Source of the DNA: NBLH01 sp050296515
GTDB lineage: Bacteria > Bacteroidota > Bacteroidia > Bacteroidales > NBLH01
Direction: 5' to 3'
Assembly: GCA_050296515.1 (NCBI GenBank)
Contig: JBNKRJ010000060.1
Location: 62,001 to 126,000, forward strand
DNA length: 64,000 nucleotides
The number at the start of each line of letters is the position of its first letter. The stretch's first letter is position 1. The notes beneath the pieces were generated by a model that made no database searches, was not told where the DNA came from, and saw only the letters and a list, made by a program, of their open reading frames with translations. Below, in pieces: positions 9,185 to 18,078 of this stretch. A program made the position numbers and the translations under genes.

Positions 9185-9269
9185 TCCAACACTGGGATTT
9201 GTGTGCAAAATTAAGAAAACCAAAGCAATATAACAATGTCCAACTACTTAATTAACAAAAATTTACATC

Positions 9270-10115
9270 TTAGTTTGCCATGAACTCTGCTAATGTAAAA
9301 GTTTCCTTTTCCCGAACCCCTTTCTCAGTTTCTTGCAGACTGCAACACTCATGATACAAATCGTGTTCGAAAAATAAAATATAGTCGCTCTCAATAGCCT
9401 CCTTAAAAAACTCCTCTCTTTCCTTTAAAGTAAGCAACGGTCTTGTATCATAAGCCATTACATAAGGCATTGGTATATGAGCTACGGAAGGAAATAAATC
9501 AGCACAGTAAACAATGGTTCGCCCATTTACATTAATAAATGGAATCACTTGTCCATCTGTATGTCCATTGTAAAGTCTTACTTTAAAGTTTGGTAACAAG
9601 TCAGTATCAGTTTCAAACAAATTCAGTTTTCCACTCTCCATAATTGGCTGAATATTTTCTTTCAAGAAAGAAGCTCTTTCGCGCCTGTTAGGATGATTCG
9701 CCCATTCCCACTGCTGTTTACTTGTATGATAGGTTGCATTTGGAAAAGCTGGCACAAGCTCATGATTTTCATTGTATTTGATGCTTCCGCCACAGTGGTC
9801 AAAATGAAGATGGGTCAAAACAACATCTGTAATATCTTCAAAAGAAACACCATGTTTTGCCAGTGATTTTTCCAGGGTGTCATCCCCATTTAAGTAGTAA
9901 TGTTTCAGAAATTTATGATCTTGCTTTTCACCTATTCCATTGTCAATCAGAATTTTTCTATCTCCATCTATCACCAACAAACAACGCATTGACCAATTAC
10001 AAAGGTTATTTTCATCAGAAGGATAGACTTTGCTCCACATCACTTTCGGAACTACTCCGAACATAGCCCCACCATCCAATTTTAAATTTCCTGTTTCTAT
10101 TGTGTATAATTCCAT
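9270..10115 (-). CDS. MBL-fold metallo-hydrolase (tandem copy 2)
   Basis: A 281-residue metallo-beta-lactamase-fold protein with HLHFDHCGG, the HxHxDH dinuclear metal site, a later His in NGHTDGQ and an Asp in YCADLFPS. The layout resembles AiiA-like lactonases and related hydrolases; the true substrate is unknown. I start it at ATG 10115 (MELYTIETG) rather than the TTG three codons upstream, because the upstream paralogue then has exactly the same length and the same first residues. The C-terminal half has CC near FFEHDLYHECC, shared with the paralogue. The gap to the paralogue is 21 bases. Confidence 0.88.
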   Translation of the reverse strand: MELYTIETGNLKLDGGAMFGVVPKVMWSKVYPSDENNLCNWSMRCLLVIDGDRKILIDNGIGEKQDHKFLKHYYLNGDDTLEKSLAKHGVSFEDITDVVLTHLHFDHCGGSIKYNENHELVPAFPNATYHTSKQQWEWANHPNRRERASFLKENIQPIMESGKLNLFETDTDLLPNFKVRLYNGHTDGQVIPFINVNGRTIVYCADLFPSVAHIPMPYVMAYDTRPLLTLKEREEFFKEAIESDYILFFEHDLYHECCSLQETEKGVREKETFTLAEFMAN

Positions 10116-10136
10116 TGCAATCAATATTTAAATAAG

Positions 10137-10982
10137 TTAATTATTCATAAATTCTTTCAAGGAAAAAGTGTCTCTCACACCAATTCCCTTTTCTGTTTTC
10201 ATTACAGTACAGCATTCTGTGTGTAAATCATGCTCAAAAAAGAGGATATAATCGTTTATGAGTGCTTCTTTGAAAAAACGCCTTTTGTCTTCAACAGTCA
10301 AAAGGGGCCGGGTATCATAGGCCATAATATAAGGCAAAGGCAAATGCACGGTGGTTGGAAACAAATCTGCACAAAAAACAAGCGTTTTCCCGTTCACCTT
10401 AATATGCGGAATTACCTGGCCATCAGTATGTCCATTAAAAAGTTTTACATGAAAATTAGGAAATAGTTCATGTTCCTTATCGAATAGTTGTAATTTACCA
10501 CTTTTCTCAATCGGTATAATATTTTCCATTAAAAAAGAAGGCATTTCTCTTTCATTTGGTTTCTGGGCCCATTCCCATTGCTGCTTACTTGTATGAATAG
10601 CTGCATTTGGGAAAGCCAGTACAGGTTGTTTATGTTCATCAAGCTTAATACACCCGCCACAATGATCAAAATGCAAATGAGTTAGAACTATATCTGTTAT
10701 TTCAGCAGCTTCAATGCCAATTTTTATCAATGAATTCTCCAGGGTATTTTCCGACTTTTCAGTATAATATCTTAGGAAGTTTTTGGATTGCTTTGTTCCG
10801 ATTCCAGTATCAATCAAAATTTTCTTGTTCCCATCAATAACCAACAAACTACGCATGGAAAAGTGACAATAGTGTCTTTTATCAGGTGGGTAAAGCTCCT
10901 GCCAAATCACTCTGGGGATGATCCCAAACATGGAACCACCATCAAATTTAATAATTCCGGTTTCTATTGCATATAATTCCAT
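10137..10982 (-). CDS. MBL-fold metallo-hydrolase (tandem copy 1)
   Basis: A 281-residue paralogue of the next gene, similar along its whole length, with HLHFDHCGGCIK as the metal site, NGHTDGQ and FCADLFPT. It starts at ATG 10982; a TTG-started extension is possible but is not matched by the other copy. Both lack signal peptides. The pair looks like a tandem duplication, and both copies keep every visible metal ligand, so neither seems to be decaying. Enzyme class by fold only: hydrolase, possibly lactonase-like. Confidence 0.88.
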   Translation of the reverse strand: MELYAIETGIIKFDGGSMFGIIPRVIWQELYPPDKRHYCHFSMRSLLVIDGNKKILIDTGIGTKQSKNFLRYYTEKSENTLENSLIKIGIEAAEITDIVLTHLHFDHCGGCIKLDEHKQPVLAFPNAAIHTSKQQWEWAQKPNEREMPSFLMENIIPIEKSGKLQLFDKEHELFPNFHVKLFNGHTDGQVIPHIKVNGKTLVFCADLFPTTVHLPLPYIMAYDTRPLLTVEDKRRFFKEALINDYILFFEHDLHTECCTVMKTEKGIGVRDTFSLKEFMNN

Positions 10983-11074
10983 TCGGGCAAAAATAATTTG
11001 TGCCCAAATATACAATTTTAAGTTTGTGAGAACTCTACTTTATTTTGATTTATCGTTTATTAAAAGGTCAAAAA

Positions 11075-11104
11075 TAAAAAAGGCTTCTCAATATTGAGAA
11101 GCCT
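11075..11104 (-). terminator. Intrinsic terminator of the tRNA-Glu/rpsT transcript
   Basis: The perfect stem aggcttctca / tgagaagcct (11081-11104) with a 4-nt loop is followed on the minus strand by a T run, 25 bases after the rpsT stop. Confidence 0.9.
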
Positions 11105-11128
11105 CTTAAAACTCTTATATATAATCAC

Positions 11129-11380
11129 TTATAAACTACTTACATGTTTTTGCAACTTCGATTTTAGATTCGAAGCTTTTCTCTTATGAATAATATTCTT
11201 CTTTGCTAATTTATCAAGCATTGAACTTACTTTTGGGTAAAGAGTTTCAGCTTCCTCTTTGCTTTCTAAACCGCGAAGTTTTCTTACAGCGTTCCTCATT
11301 GAAACAGCATAATATCTGTTTTCAACTCTCCTCTTTTCTGCTTGTCTTATTCTTTTTTTTGCTGATTGATGATTAGCCAT
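11129..11380 (-). CDS. rpsT: 30S ribosomal protein S20
   Basis: A basic protein of 83 residues starting MANHQSAKKRIRQAEKR, the classic S20 N-terminus, with RNRYY-like VENRYYAVSMRNAVRK and a closing IHKRKASNLKSKL. It binds 16S rRNA early in 30S assembly. It lies directly downstream of tRNA-Glu on the same strand with one promoter before the tRNA and one terminator after rpsT, so both are probably cut from one transcript. Confidence 0.98.
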   Translation of the reverse strand: MANHQSAKKRIRQAEKRRVENRYYAVSMRNAVRKLRGLESKEEAETLYPKVSSMLDKLAKKNIIHKRKASNLKSKLQKHVSSL

Positions 11381-11411
11381 ATGTATATACTAAACTTATT
11401 AAATAAAAAAG

Positions 11412-11483
11412 CAGTCCGTAGGGGAATCGAACCCCTGTTACCGGGATGAAAACCCGGCGTCCTAACCGCTAGACGAACGGACC
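11412..11483 (-). tRNA. tRNA-Glu (anticodon TTC)
   Basis: The reverse strand folds into a full cloverleaf. The acceptor stem is GGTCCGT/ACGGACT with a G-T first pair, the D-arm includes TCTAGCGGTTAGGA, the anticodon stem CCGGG/CCCGG holds TTC at plus-strand positions 11448-11450, and the T-arm is AGGGGTTCGATTCCCCT. The length is 72 nt including the discriminator G. CCA is not encoded. Confidence 0.97.
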
Positions 11484-11514
11484 AAATCAAAGTGTCATCT
11501 CAACTTTGGGTGTG

Positions 11515-11546
11515 CAAATGTAAGACTATTTTTAAATTCGCCCAAA
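11515..11546 (-). promoter_or_regulatory. Promoter of tRNA-Glu/rpsT
   Basis: On the minus strand, TTTG (plus 11543-11546) and an exact TACATTTG (plus 11515-11522) are separated by 20 bases, matching the Bacteroidota housekeeping promoter. Transcription would start about 25 bases before the tRNA 5' end. Confidence 0.75.
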
Positions 11547-11635
11547 ATATTTTTGAAAATTTTTGCATTATTTTTACAATTTTGATTCAAGAATCTGTAT
11601 ATCAATAAAATAATTTTCTAAAAAAAATGAAAAAA

Positions 11636-14218
11636 TTAAGCTTCTAACTTTGAAATAGCTATTTCATAATCCTCCGAAAGGTAAAATGAGAACAAACTTG
11701 CCAATCTAATTGCTAATTCCTGATGCCTGAAATTTCCGTCCTCGTTCTTTTTCATAAGAAACTCTCTTAAACCATACTTTTCAATTACCGGAAGCTCAGA
11801 ATAATAATTTGGTGATACCAAAAACATTGCCCTGATGGCTGCTTTTATATCTTTCGTAAAAATCAGGGCACACCTGTCGGCTGTAAGTTGTATGATTCTG
11901 GAAGTTGCCAGGAACTCCATTTCTTTATCATTATCCTTTTTATCCTTTGATACTTTAGATTTGTAGATATTTACAATCTGTTCGGAAGTATTCAAGACTT
12001 CCTTACTTTGCGAAGAAACCTTTCCTAACTTTGCCGTTTTTTGAAGAAAAGATGAAACAGAGTTTAATTTTCCAATTCCCTGAATAGATTTGCCAAACAA
12101 CCCAATTGCCGGAATAAAAGATAAGACAGTATCAAGTACAAAGTATCCTTTTTCCACAGCTCCTTTCCAAACATCGCTTGAGGTGATATGGGCATGCTTA
12201 AAATATAAATGGGCCAATTCAACCCCAATAGCAAAACGCAGCTCCAAAGGGTTTAAATAATGTGGTGAATCTTTTTCTAAATGATCACCTCCAATTATCA
12301 AAAATAATGGGTCACTTTCAAAACCATTTATACCAACAGATTTCTCTCCCCTTGAAACATAAACATCCAGCTTTTCGATATTCAATGCATATTTAATATC
12401 AGCAATAATATCATTCAATTCCTTGTACTTTTGAGGTGATAACTTTTCTGAATAGGATTTTAGCATCGAATAGTCAGGTATTTTAACCGAAGCCAGCCAT
12501 TTTTGAAAGTTTGAAAAACTTCCTCCTTTCCTGGTCGCAGGATGACGAACATGCTTCTCTAAAATCTTGGAATCAAGCATTTTGTATTTGAATGAATGAT
12601 GCGCTTCATCTTTAGCCATCAAACCTTCAGGCTTCATAACCATCTTTAATTCACCACCTTTGGCAGCGACCTTTTCTTCTGAAACTTCAATTAATTTATC
12701 GACTCTTTCTTCAACAAGCGGTTGAAGACGTGCTATTTGACACTTGTATTCAATGGCACTTTTTTCTGTTTCTAACTCCGCCAGAATCTCTAAAATTGTT
12801 ACTTTTAATATTTGTCCGGCTGCAATGTCTGTCAAATCAATATCTTTTGCCGGAAGTAAATCTAAAATGGTCTCATCTGGCAACTGACTTAAACATTTTT
12901 TCAGGACTTTTTTTGCTTCATTTCCTAATCCGCATTTTATTAAATGTCGGCTAAATGAAATATCAAACAATACCTGGTTTATTTCATCAGTATTCTTTTT
13001 TTGAAAATTATCCCTGACTAACCGATGGAAAGGCAGTATATTATTTGCCTGAACAGCATCATCAATTGCTTTTAAGAACAAATTATTAATTGCAACAGAA
13101 TCAATATATGAAATCTCCCAATCCTCTACCCATTTTGTTAAAAATTCATTAGTTCCGGCATAATTTAAAATCTTATGTAAAAGATTCAGCAAACTGTTAT
13201 CTTCAACAAACTCAGAAAAAACTTTTTCCCGATCTCCTTCAGTATACTCCATGTAAAGAAGGGATAATTCATCAAACGGGTTGTGTTCTTCTTCTATCAG
13301 GTGATGAATGTAGTCAATGGCCAACTGGTTACTTTCCTGGTTTTTCTTTTTATAAATCCAGTTTAACCTTGCTATTTCCCTTATTTTTTCATTTTCTGGC
13401 AACAGATTAAGATGTTGTATTTTATGAAGTAAATCGTCATTTGAGCGAGTACTTAAAAAACCAATATCCTTACAATTAAAGGGAACTCGGCCTATTTCTT
13501 TTTTCACAGTAACTGCTTCGTCATTGCACATAATTTTTTGAACCTCTGTTTCGCGTTTATCAAATGCAACAATAAACGCGTTTCCAGTAGTTAAAACAAA
13601 ATACCAGCTTAGGTTTTTATCATCATTTAAACTCCCATCATTTTTTTTAATGGATGAAAAAGCCAGAAATGCGAGCAAAACTTCATCTTCTTTAGAATGG
13701 TTTACAAACCAGATTTTCTTTTGCTCACCAAGGTCTTCAATAAAATGATTTCGGGTGTCAATTTTAAAATCAGTTGTTGCTCCAGGTGAGTTCTTATATA
13801 AAAAATCATAGATATATCTTTGTATATCAGACTGATATGACTCACTCAACATTTTCCCTAATGAAAATTTATTATCTCCAGTGTCAAACCATTTATCATT
13901 TTTTATATCATAATACATTTTTTGCTGATCGACCAGAAAAAACAACTTAAACCCTGTGCTCAATCCCAGCGAATCTGTTATACCTCCTTTATTCTTGTAT
14001 TCTATGGTATAAATATTTTCTCCCTTTGAATAGTTTACTTCTAATTTCAGGCTATTTTGCAGCCATGTAGCCAGGCCTTCCGCCAAGACCCCCATTTTTA
14101 TTTGCTCTGCCACATATGCAACACTACCATTATTCAATAAATGATACATTAAATCAACCCTGGTCAGGTGTTCTTTTTCTTCTTCATTTTTTTTGGGTAG
14201 ATTATCTGGTTCACTCAT
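11636..14218 (-). CDS. Large protein of unknown function with a degenerate M48-like peptidase domain
   Basis: A protein of 860 residues without signal peptide. I do not recognise residues 1-600, which contain helical, repeat-like stretches around 280-470. The C-terminal third resembles M48 zinc peptidases: a strand block, then AIGVELAHLYFKHAH where M48 enzymes have HExxH, and about 110 residues later QLTADRCAL where they have ExxAD. The first zinc His is Val 666 and the Glu ligand is Gln 777, while Glu 667, His 670 and Asp 781 remain, so the domain is probably not a zinc peptidase. A hydrophobic stretch near 695-715 could touch the membrane. I start at ATG 14218; a GTG 10 codons upstream is in frame. 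Confidence 0.6.
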   Translation of the reverse strand: MSEPDNLPKKNEEEKEHLTRVDLMYHLLNNGSVAYVAEQIKMGVLAEGLATWLQNSLKLEVNYSKGENIYTIEYKNKGGITDSLGLSTGFKLFFLVDQQKMYYDIKNDKWFDTGDNKFSLGKMLSESYQSDIQRYIYDFLYKNSPGATTDFKIDTRNHFIEDLGEQKKIWFVNHSKEDEVLLAFLAFSSIKKNDGSLNDDKNLSWYFVLTTGNAFIVAFDKRETEVQKIMCNDEAVTVKKEIGRVPFNCKDIGFLSTRSNDDLLHKIQHLNLLPENEKIREIARLNWIYKKKNQESNQLAIDYIHHLIEEEHNPFDELSLLYMEYTEGDREKVFSEFVEDNSLLNLLHKILNYAGTNEFLTKWVEDWEISYIDSVAINNLFLKAIDDAVQANNILPFHRLVRDNFQKKNTDEINQVLFDISFSRHLIKCGLGNEAKKVLKKCLSQLPDETILDLLPAKDIDLTDIAAGQILKVTILEILAELETEKSAIEYKCQIARLQPLVEERVDKLIEVSEEKVAAKGGELKMVMKPEGLMAKDEAHHSFKYKMLDSKILEKHVRHPATRKGGSFSNFQKWLASVKIPDYSMLKSYSEKLSPQKYKELNDIIADIKYALNIEKLDVYVSRGEKSVGINGFESDPLFLIIGGDHLEKDSPHYLNPLELRFAIGVELAHLYFKHAHITSSDVWKGAVEKGYFVLDTVLSFIPAIGLFGKSIQGIGKLNSVSSFLQKTAKLGKVSSQSKEVLNTSEQIVNIYKSKVSKDKKDNDKEMEFLATSRIIQLTADRCALIFTKDIKAAIRAMFLVSPNYYSELPVIEKYGLREFLMKKNEDGNFRHQELAIRLASLFSFYLSEDYEIAISKLEA

Positions 14219-14580
14219 ACTAAAATCTATTAAATTTTTACTTAACACCCGTAAAATTAAGTTTTTCTATTCACTTAATACAACCTTATAGTCTAATAAT
14301 TTTAAGAAAACCTCCTTTTCATGACTTTAAACAAATGACACCTAGTCAAACAATTACCTCCCAATAAATATAACCTATAAATAAACTATCATAGAGTTTG
14401 AAAAAAGAAACTTATTAAGTGGAGTTTCAAACTGTTCGGTTCTGAACACGATTGTTTTAAAAACGTACAAGAATAGAAATTACAAACAATGGAATTTCAA
14501 TGCCAAAGAACTGAATAAAAGACAATTACAAAGTTTGGCACAAAGCATGTTATTCATTAAACAGCAAAACAAGATATAAT
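14219..14580. other. Divergent intergenic region before the polyphosphate polymerase gene
   Basis: AT-rich sequence between divergent genes. It holds an inverted repeat agtttgaaa (14395-14403) / tttcaaact (14425-14433) and just after it gttc-ggttct-gaac (14434-14447), either of which could be an operator or hairpin. I see no convincing TTTG/TAnnTTTG pair. Confidence 0.3.
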
Positions 14581-15342
14581 ATGAAACTAGTAGATAAATT
14601 AGATAAATTCTCAGCCATAAATTTAGTTAATTACGGACAAATTGATTTCGGTGACTCTTCTGAATCAAAATTCATTTTAGGGGCAAAAAAACTAAAAAAG
14701 GTTCTTGAAGAAATCAAAGACACCTACTATGTTCTTCAAATAAAGAACCAGCGAATTTTTAAGCATACTAATGAATATTACGATACTCAGGATTATCAAC
14801 TTTATATGGCCTATCATAATGGTAACGGAACTCGTTATCTAATTAAAAACAATGAGATTGAAGGAGTTAAAGGTCAATCTATCGAAATAAAATACCAATC
14901 AAACAAAGGTGAAGTTAGTAAGGTAAAACAAAAAGTAAAAAGTACTGATATTGGTGAATTTGTTCAGGAAAACTCACCTTTCGACCCTGAGGCTTTAACT
15001 AAAACACTTAAAAATAAGTTTTATAGAATCGTTTTGATTCACAAGAAGAATAAGGAAAAAATTACGATTGACCTGAATCTAAAATTGTCCAATAAGAAGA
15101 ATAAGATTAAACTTCCTTATGTGGCAATTGTAGAAGTAAAACAAGAGAAATTTTCGTTATATTCTGATTTTATGCTAAGTTTGCGCAAGCACAATGTGCA
15201 AAGAACATCATTAAGCAAATACTGCATTGGTGTAGCGTTGCTTAACAAAGATGTTAAGAAGAATAAATTTAAATCAAAACTTCTGGCAATCAGTAAAATA
15301 AATGATAGCGAATCTTATAACCAACAAATTTACTCTGCTTAA
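14581..15342 (+). CDS. VTC-domain polyphosphate polymerase
   Basis: A protein of 253 residues matching the VTC tunnel domain of yeast Vtc4, which makes inorganic polyphosphate from ATP. Visible family features are NEYYDTQDYQLY near residue 65, the basic EIKYQ segment near 100, AIVEVKQE near 185 and the closing SLSKYCIGVALLN near 210, giving the alternating Lys/Arg/Glu that line the tunnel. There is no SPX sensor domain and no transmembrane segment. The next gene, a DUF4956 membrane protein, overlaps its end by 41 bases, and the two families are often paired, which suggests a polymerase held at the membrane. Confidence 0.82.
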   Translation: MKLVDKLDKFSAINLVNYGQIDFGDSSESKFILGAKKLKKVLEEIKDTYYVLQIKNQRIFKHTNEYYDTQDYQLYMAYHNGNGTRYLIKNNEIEGVKGQSIEIKYQSNKGEVSKVKQKVKSTDIGEFVQENSPFDPEALTKTLKNKFYRIVLIHKKNKEKITIDLNLKLSNKKNKIKLPYVAIVEVKQEKFSLYSDFMLSLRKHNVQRTSLSKYCIGVALLNKDVKKNKFKSKLLAISKINDSESYNQQIYSA

Positions 15343-16003
15343 TTTTTTTAACATACCTTTCATTGATGTTGATAGTTTTTTAGCCTTTATTTTACGTTTT
15401 GCATTTGATCTGTTTGTTACTTTGGTGATAGTCAGATTGATATACTATCCTAAAAATAAGCGGAAAGACTACTTATTTACCTACATTCTAATAGGCATTT
15501 CGGTATTTCTTCTTTGCATTTTACTTGAAAGTGTTGATCTGCAACTTGGCTTTGCACTGGGATTGTTTGCTATATTTGGAATTATCCGTTATCGTACGAA
15601 TCCAATGCCAATAAAGGAAATGACTTATCTTTTCCTAATTATTGCAGTGTCTGTTATTAATGCTCTTTCAGGTAATAATATTAGTTATGTCGAGCTTTTT
15701 TTCAGTAACGTAGCAATAATTGGTTCCAGCTGGCTGCTGGAAAGGGTTTTTCTTCTCGAACATGAAGCGACTAAAACAATTGTTTATGAGCGTATTGAAC
15801 TTATAAAACCTGAAAATCATTCAATGCTGATTATCGACCTTGAACAAAGAACCGGTCTTAAAATCAATCGGGTAGAAGTGGGTGAAATTAACTTTTTACG
15901 CGATACCGCCATTGTGAAAATCTATTACTATGAAAAAAAATCAACGGTAAGCTTTTCGAATGATATCTCTTCTGTGAGTAATAATGACGATGATGATGAT
16001 TAG
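15302..16003 (+). CDS. DUF4956 domain-containing membrane protein
   Basis: A protein of 233 residues. Four or five hydrophobic helices occupy about residues 15-155, with the conserved FALGLFAIFGIIRYRTNPMPIKEMTYLF block near 90-115. A soluble C-terminal domain of about 60 residues follows, ending in five Asp. The start codon lies inside the last 41 bases of the VTC gene in another frame, implying tight co-expression and perhaps translational coupling. The family's biochemical role is unknown; the pairing suggests a membrane partner for polyphosphate synthesis or export. Confidence 0.85.
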   Translation: MIANLITNKFTLLNFFNIPFIDVDSFLAFILRFAFDLFVTLVIVRLIYYPKNKRKDYLFTYILIGISVFLLCILLESVDLQLGFALGLFAIFGIIRYRTNPMPIKEMTYLFLIIAVSVINALSGNNISYVELFFSNVAIIGSSWLLERVFLLEHEATKTIVYERIELIKPENHSMLIIDLEQRTGLKINRVEVGEINFLRDTAIVKIYYYEKKSTVSFSNDISSVSNNDDDDD

Positions 16004-16031
16004 GAGATAGTTAAAAGTAGAAGGTTGTAAG

Positions 16032-17030
16032 TTAAAAGTCAAGTCTTATAATTGTATCACCATCAAATCTAAATTCAATTGCATTGTTGTGTCCTTCCTT
16101 AATCAAAGATGCCATTTTATCATCATTAGTTGTAACAATCAAGTCATTCACATTAATATCACAAGAATCATAAATTAGCTGAACAACATAATGATAAAAG
16201 TCTGAATGCAGATGCAGTTCAGGTTCTTCAATTAAAAAACTTAATGTTTTTAGATCTTTTATTGCAGTTTTTTGATTCTTCTTACTTATAGTTTTATAGA
16301 ATTCCAGAACTATTTTTAAGGGTAATACTGACTGAATATCAGCTGATTCATCGATTAGCCTGGAAACAAATTTATTATTCTTGTACAATACATCCTCATT
16401 GTCACTATATCTATACTCTAAACCCCAAAGTTCCAGCATACAAACTAACAATTCGTTTCTTGATATATTCCACCTCGCAACAAAATCAATTATGTCATTT
16501 TGTAATGGGAAATTAGTTCCTTTAAATTTTGAGAATACTTCAGAAAAAGTTGAAACAATACTTCTTTGCGAAGGAATGATAATCAAACTCTCAATGTTTA
16601 CCTTTACTTTCGATAACTTAGCATACAAATATTCAATATTTTTAGATCTGCTTCCTTCATTCAAGGCCTCCTGAACAATATCTATAACCTGTTTTTTAAA
16701 TATCTCCTCTGCTCTTATGTTTTCATCAATTCTTGATATCTTGGAAGTTACTTCAAAAACTTCTCCATCAAATGAAATCCTGCGCATATCAGATTCATAA
16801 AAAATACGAGAATCTTTGGTAAGAAAATTTCCTAGCGAAAATCGTTCTAATAAACTATGATAATCAGACAGTTTACCTTCAAACTCCCAATTTCGAAAAA
16901 GCGCAATAAGCTTAGATAAATAAGCCTTGTATTTAAAATTGTTTCCACTACAAACAATTACGGGAGCAAGTCCACTTTCAAAACTCTTAATACCTATGAC
17001 ATTTTTAATGCAAATATTTTCCATAAGCAT
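16032..17030 (-). CDS. AAA15/OLD-like ATPase homologue with a degenerate P-loop
   Basis: A protein of 332 residues with the plan of RecF/OLD-type AAA proteins: an N-terminal strand-turn-strand (ICIKNVIGIKSF), a helical insert, a signature-like SADIQSVLPL near 235 and a good Walker B LSFLIEEPELHLHS near 275. Where Walker A should be, residues 29-36 read GNNFKYKA, keeping the first Gly and the Lys but lacking the second Gly and the Ser/Thr. The usual switch His after Walker B is also absent (TTNDD). There is no TOPRIM domain. Nucleotide hydrolysis is therefore doubtful. The gene stands alone; a defence-gene ancestry is possible but has no neighbour to support it. Confidence 0.6.
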   Translation of the reverse strand: MLMENICIKNVIGIKSFESGLAPVIVCSGNNFKYKAYLSKLIALFRNWEFEGKLSDYHSLLERFSLGNFLTKDSRIFYESDMRRISFDGEVFEVTSKISRIDENIRAEEIFKKQVIDIVQEALNEGSRSKNIEYLYAKLSKVKVNIESLIIIPSQRSIVSTFSEVFSKFKGTNFPLQNDIIDFVARWNISRNELLVCMLELWGLEYRYSDNEDVLYKNNKFVSRLIDESADIQSVLPLKIVLEFYKTISKKNQKTAIKDLKTLSFLIEEPELHLHSDFYHYVVQLIYDSCDINVNDLIVTTNDDKMASLIKEGHNNAIEFRFDGDTIIRLDF

Positions 17031-17211
17031 GTTTAATTCGCTTAGAATATGAAAAATCTACCAGATTTGTAACGGAAACCTCATTCTTGAACAAAAATCA
17101 TGTTTTCCTTTTCTAAATAATTGTACTTTCGTGCCCAATTTATGTTGAATACAACACATAAAATTACGAATTAACAAATTAATTCAGTTAACTACAAAAT
17201 TAAAATCAAAG

Positions 17212-17763
17212 ATGAATTGGTATATTGAAACAGTAAAAGCTTATCCGCTAACCACAGCAATGATTCAGTTTGCTATTTTAGGAACATTAGGTGATGCTAT
17301 TGCTAAATGGATTATAAAAGGAAAAATATTTGCTCCCTATGGATTTGTAACTCTTATTTTAAAAATGATTGAATGGGCGATATTGGCCATTTGTATAAAA
17401 TACGCATTTGTAGGCTTTCATGGTTTTGTTGATGTGCTAATTGATCATGGTATGTTTCCTGAAATGAATAAATTAGGATATTCCTTTGCTATTTCATCAA
17501 CCATGAACCTTCAGTTTGGTCCTCTTTTAGTAATTATGCACCGTTTACTTGATAACATTGTTGCGCGCGAAAACAACTGGGCCAATATTAACAAAGGAAT
17601 GCTTTCTCTTTTGTGGTTCTGGATACCTGCTCATACTGTTACTTTTATTTTGGATAAACCTTTCCAGATTGGCTTAGCAGCTGTTTGGTCTGTAGTTTTA
17701 GGTATTATATTAGGATTCTATAATAAAGGAGTTGTCACAGTAAGGGAACAACCTGCAAGTTAA
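17212..17763 (+). CDS. Mpv17/PMP22-like integral membrane protein
   Basis: A protein of 183 residues with four or five membrane helices. The order of features matches the eukaryotic Mpv17/PMP22 family: an N-terminal YPLTTAMIQFAILGTLGDAIAKW (YP plus GD), a central FGPLLVIMHRLLD where the family has (Y/F)GP...WY..LD, then NWANINKG and a W-x-W-x-P-like LWFWIPAHTVTFI ending in a final helix. Those proteins sit in mitochondrial, peroxisomal or vacuolar membranes and may form channels. The function in bacteria is unknown. It is monocistronic. Confidence 0.55.
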   Translation: MNWYIETVKAYPLTTAMIQFAILGTLGDAIAKWIIKGKIFAPYGFVTLILKMIEWAILAICIKYAFVGFHGFVDVLIDHGMFPEMNKLGYSFAISSTMNLQFGPLLVIMHRLLDNIVARENNWANINKGMLSLLWFWIPAHTVTFILDKPFQIGLAAVWSVVLGIILGFYNKGVVTVREQPAS

Positions 17764-17941
17764 ATTTTAGCATTTAACAGACAGATAAGTGGTATGATTT
17801 TGCTTTAAACCCGATTGAATATCTGTGAATTTGAAAGTTTTTTGATTGGTTTTAAAGAAAAATAAAATCGCATTATCCGACTAGTATTCAACTAGTTGCT
17901 GTTTTTAATTTTAGTAAATTTCATCTTTTCTGAAAAATAAG

Positions 17942-17974
17942 TTTGTTTTTTTAGAAAAATATCCACTAATTTTA
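17942..17974 (+). promoter_or_regulatory. Candidate promoter of the ilv operon
   Basis: TTTG (17942-17945), 21 bases, then TAATTTTA (17967-17974) match the Bacteroidota promoter apart from the final base. Initiation near 17980 would give a leader RNA of about 225 nt up to the attenuator. A small hairpin, taaccc/gggtta, lies early in that leader around 18010-18027. I see nothing else in 17764-18078. Confidence 0.5.
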
Positions 17975-18078
17975 CATCGAGTTTTGAAATAATTGTACAG
18001 AATAATTCTAACCCTTACCGGGGTTATCCAAAAAGCAGTCAAATTGAGGTTTGATTGTTTTTATTATAAAATGTCTTT

